DNA of 31,292 bases from Bacteroidales bacterium. GTDB lineage: Bacteria > Bacteroidota > Bacteroidia > Bacteroidales > NBLH01. Below, in pieces: positions 1 through 6,013 of this stretch. The stretch spans positions 1-31,292 of the forward strand of contig JAKIUH010000006.1 in the NCBI GenBank assembly GCA_021647685.1, written 5' to 3'. Numbering within the stretch: position 1 is the first letter of the stretch; each line of letters begins with the position of its first letter. A model generated the notes under the pieces. That model searched no databases. It was not told the origin of the DNA and saw nothing but the letters and a program-made list of their open reading frames with translations. The position numbers were made by a program, and so were the translations under genes.

Positions 1-15
1 AAATAAAAAAATAAT

Positions 16-37
16 GGTGAATGTTTAAACATTCACC
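16..37 (-). terminator. Rho-independent terminator of the small lipoprotein gene
   Basis: A perfect 8-bp inverted repeat (GGTGAATG / CATTCACC, loop of 6) is followed on the minus strand by a T-rich run covering positions 1-15. It lies about 30 bp past the stop codon of the lipoprotein gene at 66-500. Confidence 0.8.
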
Positions 38-65
38 CTTATTTGTTTTAGAAAGAAAATGTAAT

Positions 66-500
66 TTATTGTAAAACTTTCTTTTTAACAGACACCTGCT
101 CACCAAATTCAGCTGTATAATCAACAGGTCCGTCACCTTCATCCAAAGTATATTCAAAAGTTAGCTTTTCAGCAGATACAATGGTTCCCTCTCCATCAAC
201 ACTGTATTCCTGAGTAGAAGCTTCTTGTTGGGGAATAGTAATAACACTACCCGCCAAAGTGCCATAAATTTTAGCACCTCCATAATTATGAAATCCTTCC
301 AACCATACTTTTGTAATATCACTAGCATCTTTTGTAATAACAACATCATAAAAAACATTAGGACTTCCACTGTCTGAAACTCTCCAACTTTTTGCAATAG
401 CATCTCTCGGGTCTGCCAGTGAAGATTGGTCATCTTCACAGGATTGAAATAAAATTCCTACAAATAAAGCAGCCATTAATATCAAACTAAATCTCTTCAT
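66..500 (-). CDS. Small predicted lipoprotein, function unknown
   Basis: This encodes 144 residues. The N-terminus is a lipoprotein signal: a basic start (MKRF), a hydrophobic stretch, and a lipobox-like FQSC with the Cys near residue 21, followed by acidic residues (EDD). The mature part of about 120 residues is rich in beta-prone segments and looks like a small secreted or surface beta domain. I do not recognise a named family with confidence. The gene stands alone: a TAnnTTTG promoter element lies about 40 bp upstream and a strong terminator lies downstream. The acidic residues after the Cys are compatible with export to the outer-membrane surface, but that is inference. The gene call is safe; the function is not known. 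Confidence 0.8.
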   Translation of the reverse strand: MKRFSLILMAALFVGILFQSCEDDQSSLADPRDAIAKSWRVSDSGSPNVFYDVVITKDASDITKVWLEGFHNYGGAKIYGTLAGSVITIPQQEASTQEYSVDGEGTIVSAEKLTFEYTLDEGDGPVDYTAEFGEQVSVKKKVLQ

Positions 501-540
501 ATCTTAATATATTTTAATTGGTTTCTTATCTTAATTAACA

Positions 541-548
541 CAAATTTA
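541..548 (-). promoter_or_regulatory. Putative -7 element (TAAATTTG) for the small lipoprotein gene
   Basis: On the minus strand the sequence TAAATTTG matches the Bacteroidota -7 consensus TAnnTTTG, 41 bp before the start codon at 500. No TTTG was found at the expected -33 distance, so this is only a candidate. Confidence 0.4.
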
Positions 549-635
549 GCATTTTTATTATAAAGGATGATTAATTTGCTATGCAAATTTGATGAAATAA
601 TAAAAATTAAACATAAAACTCAAACCAATAAACAT

Positions 636-660
636 AAAAAAAGCTGCCTATAGGCAGCTT
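636..660 (-). terminator. Rho-independent terminator after the zinc-ribbon gene
   Basis: An 8-bp perfect stem (AAGCTGCC / GGCAGCTT, loop TATA at 649-652) is followed on the minus strand by a T run at 636-642. It lies just past the stop of the 682-1443 gene and likely ends the Nif3/zinc-ribbon transcript. Confidence 0.85.
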
Positions 661-681
661 CTTTCTTCTTATGCAAAAAAA

Positions 682-1443
682 TTATTTTTTTTCAGTTTCC
701 ACTTTATCCAAAATATGCTCATCTACCAAAATACGCCCGCAATGTTCGCAAACAATGATTTTTTTACGCGAAGCCACATCCAATTGCTTTTGTGGTGGAA
801 TTTTTGCGAAACAGCCACCGCATGCATCACGTAAAACAGGAACAACCGCCAAACCGTTACGCATATTTTTTCTAATTCTTTTATAAGCGTTTAATAAACG
901 GTCTTCAATAACTTTTTCAATTTTTTCAGATTTTTTCAGATACTTTTCCTCGTCTTTTTTTGTATCATTGATAATCTCGTCCAATTCACCTTTTTTAAGG
1001 TCCAAATCGCTTTTCTTATCATCAAGAATCGCTTTTGAGTCTTCGATAATCAACTTTTTATCAGAAAGTTGCTGCGTATATTCTTTAATTCTTTTTTCAC
1101 TCAATTGAATTTCCAACTGTTGATATTCGATTTCCTTTGATATGGAATCAAATTCACGACTGTTACGAACCTTCATTTGCTGGTCTTCGTACTTTTTAAT
1201 TAAAGCCTCCGACTCTTTAATCGCGTTTTTCTTTTCCTGAATCATTCCTTGAAGATCCTTTATTTCTTGATCAAAATTATTGATTCTTGTTTGCAGACCT
1301 TCAATTTCATCTTCCAGATCTTGCACTTCCAAAGGGAGTTCACCGCGCAATGTTCTGATTTTATCAATCTCAGAATCAACTTGTTGCAGCTCGTAAAGTG
1401 CCTTTAATTTTTCTTCTACCGTTATTTCAGTCTTACTTGCCAT
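682..1443 (-). CDS. Coiled-coil protein with C-terminal C4 zinc ribbon
   Basis: This encodes 253 residues. Residues 10-190 are a long, highly charged helical region with heptad-like patterning, predicted as an antiparallel coiled coil. The C-terminus holds two Cys pairs, CGGC (C208/C211) and CEHC (C232/C235), that form a C4 zinc ribbon. This is the layout of the widespread family annotated as C4-type zinc ribbon domain proteins (formerly DUF164). Members have been linked to nucleic-acid or ribosome-related functions, but the role here is not shown by the sequence. The gene starts 4 bp after the stop of the Nif3-like gene, so the two are almost certainly one operon, ended by the terminator at 636-660. 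All four zinc ligands are present. The family assignment is strong and the function weak. Confidence 0.9.
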   Translation of the reverse strand: MASKTEITVEEKLKALYELQQVDSEIDKIRTLRGELPLEVQDLEDEIEGLQTRINNFDQEIKDLQGMIQEKKNAIKESEALIKKYEDQQMKVRNSREFDSISKEIEYQQLEIQLSEKRIKEYTQQLSDKKLIIEDSKAILDDKKSDLDLKKGELDEIINDTKKDEEKYLKKSEKIEKVIEDRLLNAYKRIRKNMRNGLAVVPVLRDACGGCFAKIPPQKQLDVASRKKIIVCEHCGRILVDEHILDKVETEKK

Positions 1444-1447
1444 ATTG

Positions 1448-2542
1448 TTAATAATATTTTACCGGATTTGTATTTATTTCTGAAAAATAAAATGCAAAAG
1501 TAGGGAATTTTTTTGTAAGTATATCATAAAACAGCTCTTTTGTGAATTGTTCACTCTCATAATGACCAATATCCGCTATAATTATTCTTTTTTCGGCATC
1601 AAAAAATTGATGATATTTAAAATCACCGGTTATAAAAATATCAGCCGATTGATTGATTGCTTCGGACAATAAAAAACTTCCACTGCCTCCGCAAACAGCC
1701 ACACGCTTTATGTCTTTATTTAACAGTTCGGTATGCCGGATACATGAAATATTAAATTCTTTTTTTATTAAGTTTAAAAAAGCTTTTTCACTTAAGGGTT
1801 TTTCCAATTCACCAATCATGCCGGCACCGTTTTTTTCATAAACATTATCCAAAGGATAAATATCGTAAGCAACTTCTTCGTAAGGATGACTCTCTATCAA
1901 GGCATTAATAATTTGCGATTGCTTATTTTTGTGAAAAATTGTTTCAAGGCGAATTTCATCTTCAAAATGAATCTTTCCTTGCTTTCCTACAAAGGGTTTA
2001 GTGCCTTCTAATGCACGAAATGAGCCTTTACCGGAAAGGTTATACGAACATGAGTCGTAGTTGCCTATATGTCCCGCTCCTGCATCAAAAACAGCTTTTC
2101 GTACCGTATCAATATGAGCAAGCGGAACAAAAGTAACCAGTTTTTTTAATACTCCTTTTTGCGCAGATAAAACTTTACAGTTTTTTAAAGCCAGTTTTTC
2201 ACAAATTTTTGCATTTACACCGGAATAAACATTATCCATATTGGTATGGGCTGCATAAATTGCAATATCGTTTTTTATGGCTTTAATAATTGTGCGCTCA
2301 ATATAATTTTTTCCATTCAGTTTTTTGATACCCGAAAATACAATCGGATGATGGCTGATAATTAAATTTGCCCCTTTTTCAATAGCTTCATCCACTACTT
2401 GTTCAATAGTATCTATGGTAAGAATTGCAGCTTTAAACTTATCATTAGGATTACCGGTAATTAAGCCGGCATTATCGTAACTTTCTTGCAATGAAAGTGG
2501 TGCAAATTCTTCAAGCGCATCAATTATTTCTTTGATTTTCAT
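1448..2542 (-). CDS. Nif3-like dinuclear metal-centre protein
   Basis: This encodes 364 residues, the length of the long Nif3/YbgI form that carries an inserted PII/CutA-like domain. Metal-ligand motifs are visible: SHHPIVF (H64, H65), HTNMDN around residues 99-104, and near the C-terminus GDFKYHQ and DIGHYESE, which supply the remaining His/Glu ligands. Residues of about 125-245 are the inserted domain. The family is annotated as a GTP cyclohydrolase I type 2 homologue, but the true substrate is not settled. The proteins form hexameric toroids in known structures. The gene is co-transcribed with the downstream zinc-ribbon gene (4-bp gap), an arrangement I recall as common in Bacteroidota. 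No defect is seen. Confidence 0.92.
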   Translation of the reverse strand: MKIKEIIDALEEFAPLSLQESYDNAGLITGNPNDKFKAAILTIDTIEQVVDEAIEKGANLIISHHPIVFSGIKKLNGKNYIERTIIKAIKNDIAIYAAHTNMDNVYSGVNAKICEKLALKNCKVLSAQKGVLKKLVTFVPLAHIDTVRKAVFDAGAGHIGNYDSCSYNLSGKGSFRALEGTKPFVGKQGKIHFEDEIRLETIFHKNKQSQIINALIESHPYEEVAYDIYPLDNVYEKNGAGMIGELEKPLSEKAFLNLIKKEFNISCIRHTELLNKDIKRVAVCGGSGSFLLSEAINQSADIFITGDFKYHQFFDAEKRIIIADIGHYESEQFTKELFYDILTKKFPTFAFYFSEINTNPVKYY

Positions 2543-2603
2543 TGATATTTCAATTATATTAATGTTGGCATAAGCTGTTTGGTACTGCTGAGTAAATGCA
2601 TGA

Positions 2604-2936
2604 TTATAACTGTTCCTTTATTTCCAATAATTGCGCCTTAATTTCTTTTAATTTTTTTATGATTTCAAAATTTCCTTCTACTTGTTCCTTGTTTTCTTTA
2701 AGTTTCATTTTAGCACCTTTCAAAGTCATTCCACGCTCTTTAACCAAATGATAAATTAAATGAAAGTTTTCAATATCCTCTTTTTTATAAAAACGATTGC
2801 CTTTTTTATTTTTTTTAGGTTTTATAATCGGGAATTCTTTTTCCCAGTATCTTATTAAAGAAGCATTTACATTAAACATCTCGGCAACTTCGCCGATAGA
2901 ATAAAATAATTTTTCCGTTTTTTTTTCTTCTTCCAT
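2604..2936 (-). CDS. Short MerR-family transcriptional regulator
   Basis: This encodes 110 residues. Residues 12-80 form a MerR winged helix-turn-helix: a FYSIGEVAEMF start, the RYWEKEFP segment, and a YKKEDIENF wing. A short helical tail follows. There is no C-terminal effector domain and no Cys metal site, so this is the short MerR form common in Bacteroidota rather than a metal sensor. It has its own good promoter (TTTG-N20-TATCTTTA, 2982-3013) overlapping the end of the upstream CapA-like gene, so it can be expressed separately. The Nif3-like gene follows after 61 bp, possibly on the same transcript. The target genes are unknown. Confidence 0.9.
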   Translation of the reverse strand: MEEEKKTEKLFYSIGEVAEMFNVNASLIRYWEKEFPIIKPKKNKKGNRFYKKEDIENFHLIYHLVKERGMTLKGAKMKLKENKEQVEGNFEIIKKLKEIKAQLLEIKEQL

Positions 2937-2981
2937 TTTTGTTTGTAGGTTTATGCAGTTTGTTTTAAATTCAATTTAGTT

Positions 2982-3013
2982 TAAAGATACAAAAACAAGT
3001 TAAAAATAGCAAA
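2982..3013 (-). promoter_or_regulatory. Promoter of the MerR gene
   Basis: On the minus strand TTTG (3010-3013), a 20-bp spacer and TATCTTTA (2982-2989) match the Bacteroidota -33/-7 consensus (TTTG, 19-21 bp, TAnnTTTG) with one mismatch. The start codon is 45 bp further on. The -33 box abuts the stop codon of the CapA-like gene. Confidence 0.65.
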
Positions 3014-3014
3014 C

Positions 3015-4139
3015 TTACAATGCTTTGATAATTCCCTCACCGGTAATTTCAATTTTTAGTTCCGGTAAATCAGATTTTGTAAGTTCAATAATTTTCGTTA
3101 AGGCACGATTATTACTATCAGGTCTGGGTCCTCTACCATCTGCTTGATAAACAGAGAAAACCTTTGCATAACTAAACTTACCGTTACTATCGACAAATAC
3201 TTTAAAAATAGGAGCTAAAGCATTTGCTCCTGACAAATTAAAACGCCTATAGGTAGCAAAGTTACCCATACTGTATGTTATAAACCGATTTTTGTAAATA
3301 TCAACAGCACGTGTAACATGAGGACCATGTCCAAAAACAATGTCTGCCCCGGCATCAATTACCATATGAGCAAATCGGTACGGGTTTCCTCTGTTTTGTC
3401 CGAGAAAATATTCGGTTTTTTTTGTTATGTGTTGATATTTACTTCCTTCGGCGCCTATATGCATGGAAACAATAACTATATCGGATAGAGTATCCAACAT
3501 CTGAACTATTTTTTTTGCATTATTTACATCATAAAAACGATTAGTTCCTGCATTTGGAGCAAAGGCTGTAAAACCGTATGTAATTCCGTTTTTTTCAAAA
3601 ACGGTATAAGGATAATCAGCCAAACCGGCAAATTCAATTCCTTTGGATTTTAAGATTTTTACAGTATTTTTACGTCCATATTCGCCTAAATCACCCACAT
3701 GATTATTGCCTATACTCAATACATCGAAACCGGCTTCGACAAAACAATCAGCAAATTTTTCGGGCATGCTAAAACGATAACAATTTTTTGAATTACCACA
3801 GGAGCGCGCATGTGAAATATCATCAGAAAAAACTCCTTCGCAATTACCAAAAGTCAAATCGGCATCTTGTAAAATATTTTTCACATCTTTCAAAAGCGGG
3901 AGACAGTCGTTATTCGGAGGTAAATAGTTGGGTGTTTTCGGATAATTTGTACCCAACATTATATCGCCCACTCCAATAATACTGATCAGTTTAGTTTTTT
4001 GAATTGTATCTTTTGATAATGTGCTGTTTGTTTGAATTGAATCTGCATGTTTTACATTATTCTCTTGCTGTCCATTTGTATTTTGACAAGAAAAAAAAAT
4101 AAAAAATACAAGTATATTTACAATATTGATTTGCTTCAT
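3015..4139 (-). CDS. CapA-family lipoprotein (PGA_cap metallophosphatase-like fold)
   Basis: This encodes 374 residues. The N-terminus is a lipoprotein signal ending in FFSC (C18), followed by a Gln/Asn-rich linker to about residue 50. The CapA domain shows the expected motifs: GVGDIMLG (D59), FGNCEGVF (E101), GNNHVGDLG (N145-H147), SMHIGAEG, and GHGPHVTRAV followed by YSMGNFA. This fold is a calcineurin-like, metal-binding phosphoesterase-type fold found in CapA/PgsA of poly-gamma-glutamate synthesis. No partner genes for poly-gamma-glutamate (CapB/CapC) are near, so a role in that polymer is not supported; an envelope or surface-polymer hydrolase role is possible. It starts 21 bp after the M23 peptidase gene and is likely co-transcribed with it. 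Confidence 0.88.
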   Translation of the reverse strand: MKQINIVNILVFFIFFSCQNTNGQQENNVKHADSIQTNSTLSKDTIQKTKLISIIGVGDIMLGTNYPKTPNYLPPNNDCLPLLKDVKNILQDADLTFGNCEGVFSDDISHARSCGNSKNCYRFSMPEKFADCFVEAGFDVLSIGNNHVGDLGEYGRKNTVKILKSKGIEFAGLADYPYTVFEKNGITYGFTAFAPNAGTNRFYDVNNAKKIVQMLDTLSDIVIVSMHIGAEGSKYQHITKKTEYFLGQNRGNPYRFAHMVIDAGADIVFGHGPHVTRAVDIYKNRFITYSMGNFATYRRFNLSGANALAPIFKVFVDSNGKFSYAKVFSVYQADGRGPRPDSNNRALTKIIELTKSDLPELKIEITGEGIIKAL

Positions 4140-4160
4140 ATTTATTATAGTTATTAAGAT

Positions 4161-5132
4161 TTAGTCAAGGCTTAATCCTCCACGTGAAGACCTTTTAATC
4201 ATTGTATTGTATTGGTTGGCATCTAAATCGGCAAAGTAAAAGTTTACAGGATTCACAGCTTCGTCATTAAGCAACACCTCATAATGCAAGTGCGGCGACA
4301 TGGACTTTCCTGTATTCCCACTTAATCCTATAACATCACCACGTTTCACTTTTTTACCTCTTGCCACCAATACCTTACTCAAATGAGAATATTTGGTAAT
4401 AAATCCATAGCCGTGATTTATTGTAATCATCTTACCTTCGCCACGTTTATTACCGGCGTATTGAATTTTACCATCGGCAGTAGCATAAACTTTTGTTCCT
4501 TCGGTCACACTATAATCCATTCCACTATGAAAAGCCGGAGTTCTATAAAACGGGTCGATACGTTTTCCGAAACCATAAACAATGACTTCTAAATCATCAT
4601 TTTTTACAGGTTGAATGGATGGAATACTCGCCAACATTTTCTCTTTTGTTTCCACAACTTTTGCAAAGTTATTAAATGCTTTCTCATCCTTAGCTATATA
4701 ATTAAATAAACTGTCTAATTGATGATTAATTAAACCGGCTATTTCCATATCATCCACATCATGTACATTACTTAATTTCTTAGTAAGATTGTCCTCATCA
4801 TCAACATCTTCATTGGTGTAGGGGTCGGTTTCCATAATCACTTTATAAATATTTTCATCTCTTTTTTTAATATCTTCAAGTACTTTCTCTGTTTGTAAAA
4901 AACGTTTGGTTAGCACCCTGAGTTCTTGTTTTAATTTTTCATTTTCACGAATTTTTTTTCGTGTAGAGGGAGAAACAATTACATAAGAAGACACTAATAG
5001 CAAAATAAAAGCAATAAGAATTCCGGACATCAGCAGCCCAAAAAACATTCTGAAAAATCTTTTTTTAAAACTTTGATCCTGTCCTTCAAATTTCAGATTT
5101 TCCGGATCAAACATATATTTGTTATCATCCAT
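4161..5132 (-). CDS. M23 family (LytM-type) murein endopeptidase, membrane anchored
   Basis: With the start chosen at 5132 this encodes 323 residues. Layout: a short cytoplasmic N-terminus (MDDNKYMFDPENLKFEG), one membrane helix at about residues 31-52 (GLLMSGILIAFILLLV), a coiled coil at about 60-110, and a C-terminal LytM domain. Zinc and catalytic motifs are present: HSGMD for HxxxD, and HLHYE for HxH. The open frame extends upstream to 5201, but the later start fits the family's usual N-terminus, and the -7 element at 5159-5166 lies between the two candidate starts. The likely role is cutting peptidoglycan cross-links in the periplasm, with the coiled coil as a docking part. All catalytic residues appear intact, so an active enzyme is likely. 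Confidence 0.9.
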   Translation of the reverse strand: MDDNKYMFDPENLKFEGQDQSFKKRFFRMFFGLLMSGILIAFILLLVSSYVIVSPSTRKKIRENEKLKQELRVLTKRFLQTEKVLEDIKKRDENIYKVIMETDPYTNEDVDDEDNLTKKLSNVHDVDDMEIAGLINHQLDSLFNYIAKDEKAFNNFAKVVETKEKMLASIPSIQPVKNDDLEVIVYGFGKRIDPFYRTPAFHSGMDYSVTEGTKVYATADGKIQYAGNKRGEGKMITINHGYGFITKYSHLSKVLVARGKKVKRGDVIGLSGNTGKSMSPHLHYEVLLNDEAVNPVNFYFADLDANQYNTMIKRSSRGGLSLD

Positions 5133-5158
5133 GATTATGTAGCTAAAAATTAAGAATA

Positions 5159-5166
5159 CAAAATTA
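5159..5166 (-). promoter_or_regulatory. Putative -7 element of the M23 peptidase gene
   Basis: Minus-strand TAATTTTG matches TAnnTTTG exactly. A partial -33 match (CTTG) lies 18 bp upstream. Its position argues for the M23 start at 5132 rather than 5201. Confidence 0.5.
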
Positions 5167-5341
5167 ATTAAATAAAGCAAAGAGCAAGAAATGTTGAGCA
5201 AGTTTTAATAATCTATTTACAAACATGAACATAATCAACACATTAAAAAACCCATATTGCAAACAGTATAGGACTTGTGCTCAATCAAGTAATCAAATAA
5301 GGATGCATTTTTTAAAAAAAATGATTTTTTTTAAAAAAATA

Positions 5342-5372
5342 TTTGCGGATAAAAATTTTAGCTTTATATTTG
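5342..5372 (+). promoter_or_regulatory. Promoter of the tRNA-Val gene
   Basis: TTTG (5342-5345), a 19-bp spacer and TATATTTG (5365-5372) form a perfect Bacteroidota-type promoter 37 bp before the tRNA. It is preceded by A/T runs at about 5310-5341 that could act as an UP-like element. Confidence 0.8.
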
Positions 5373-5409
5373 CACCCGCAAAACAGAACAAAACAGTTCT
5401 AAGCATTAT

Positions 5410-5484
5410 GGGAGTTTAGCTCAGCTGGTTCAGAGCACCTGCCTTACAAGCAGGGGGTCACTGGTTCGAATCCAGTAATTCCCA
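5410..5484 (+). tRNA. tRNA-Val (anticodon TAC)
   Basis: The 75-nt sequence folds as a full cloverleaf. The acceptor stem is GGGAGTT/AATTCCC with one G-T pair. The D stem is GCTC/GAGC. The anticodon stem is CCTGC/GCAGG with loop CTTACAA, anticodon TAC at 5445-5447. The T stem is ACTGG/CCAGT with loop TTCGAAT. The discriminator base is A5484. The following CAC shows that CCA is not encoded. It has its own promoter upstream and terminator downstream and is transcribed away from the housekeeping block. Confidence 0.97.
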
Positions 5485-5490
5485 CACTAC

Positions 5491-5523
5491 AAAAAGCCTT
5501 ACATCAATGTAAGGCTTTTTTTG
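5491..5523 (+). terminator. Rho-independent terminator of tRNA-Val
   Basis: A long inverted repeat (AAAAAGCCTTACAT / ATGTAAGGCTTTTT) ends in a T run starting 7 nt past the tRNA. The A/T symmetry means it could also work in the other direction. Confidence 0.9.
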
Positions 5524-5603
5524 TTTTCTTTAACCCTCATTATTCACCGCTTTTCTTGCAAAATATGATAATGTGATTATCTAAAATGAAGTCGTTCTGA
5601 AAG

Positions 5604-5770
5604 CTTGTCCGCTTACTAGCGGATGTGCATTAATATTGATAAGCGCAGTAAAAAAATTTGAAGTGTAATTACCCTACGATGAAAAATTTTGAAATGAGTA
5701 TTATTAATAGTAGCTTACAATTCTAAACTGTAATAGATTCTTAATTTAGATTTTCAGGTATTAATATTAG
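5604..5770 (+). repeat. Diverged intergenic repeat, copy 1
   Basis: Three anchors are shared with an inverted copy at 15047-15214: CTTGTCCG plus a TCCGCT/AGCGGA dyad (5608-5623), AGCGCAGT (5642-5649) and GATTTTCAGG (5749-5758). Offsets from the first anchor are 38 and 145 bp here, against 39 and 147 bp in the other copy. The DNA between the anchors is strongly diverged. Confidence 0.55.
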
Positions 5771-5927
5771 CTCAGTAAATCGCTCATGGAACTTTGATTT
5801 TCACACTAAACAATTTCACAGAAGTATTGAGTCTGTCAATACAAATTTATGGAAACAAAAATCTTACTACTTTAAATCCGCAGACTATAGTTTACAGATT
5901 TAAGCTATTATCAAGAATAGCTTTAAT

Positions 5928-5943
5928 TAGGTGTTTATACCTA
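5928..5943 (+). promoter_or_regulatory. Dyad operator-like site A (TAGGT-N6-ACCTA)
   Basis: This is a perfect inverted repeat TAGGT/ACCTA with a 6-bp spacer, 70 bp before the start of the hybrid kinase at 6014. It is the most symmetric member of the dyad family also seen at 11652, 14959 and 30667. Unlike the others it has no TAnnTTTG box about 60 bp downstream. Confidence 0.5.
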
Positions 5944-6013
5944 TAATTTATCGTTAGTAAATATTTAATTTTACGGCTACATAAATACTTTCCGTTGTTT
6001 AAAGTATAAACCA

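Larger units (their letters stand above)
5524..6013. other. 490-bp intergenic region before the first hybrid kinase
   Basis: No convincing gene is seen. It holds one copy of a diverged intergenic repeat (5604-5770), then three inverted repeats in a row: GTATTG/CAATAC at 5824-5842, CTTTAAATC/GATTTAAG at 5870-5904 and AAGCTATT/AATAGCTT at 5902-5923. Next comes the dyad at 5928-5943. A partial -7 match (TACTTTCC, 5986-5993) and a nearer one (TAATTTTA, 5966-5973) precede the start codon at 6014. Confidence 0.6.

Noticed and set aside
5133..5201. Longer N-terminus for the M23 peptidase
   Set aside because: The frame is open to 5201, but a -7 element lies at 5159-5166 and the family-like N-terminus starts at 5132. 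The extra residues would add a second hydrophobic segment out of place.
5225..5419. 64-residue plus-strand frame before the tRNA
   Set aside because: It overlaps the tRNA promoter and the start of the tRNA itself, and its A/T-run composition gives a low-complexity peptide.
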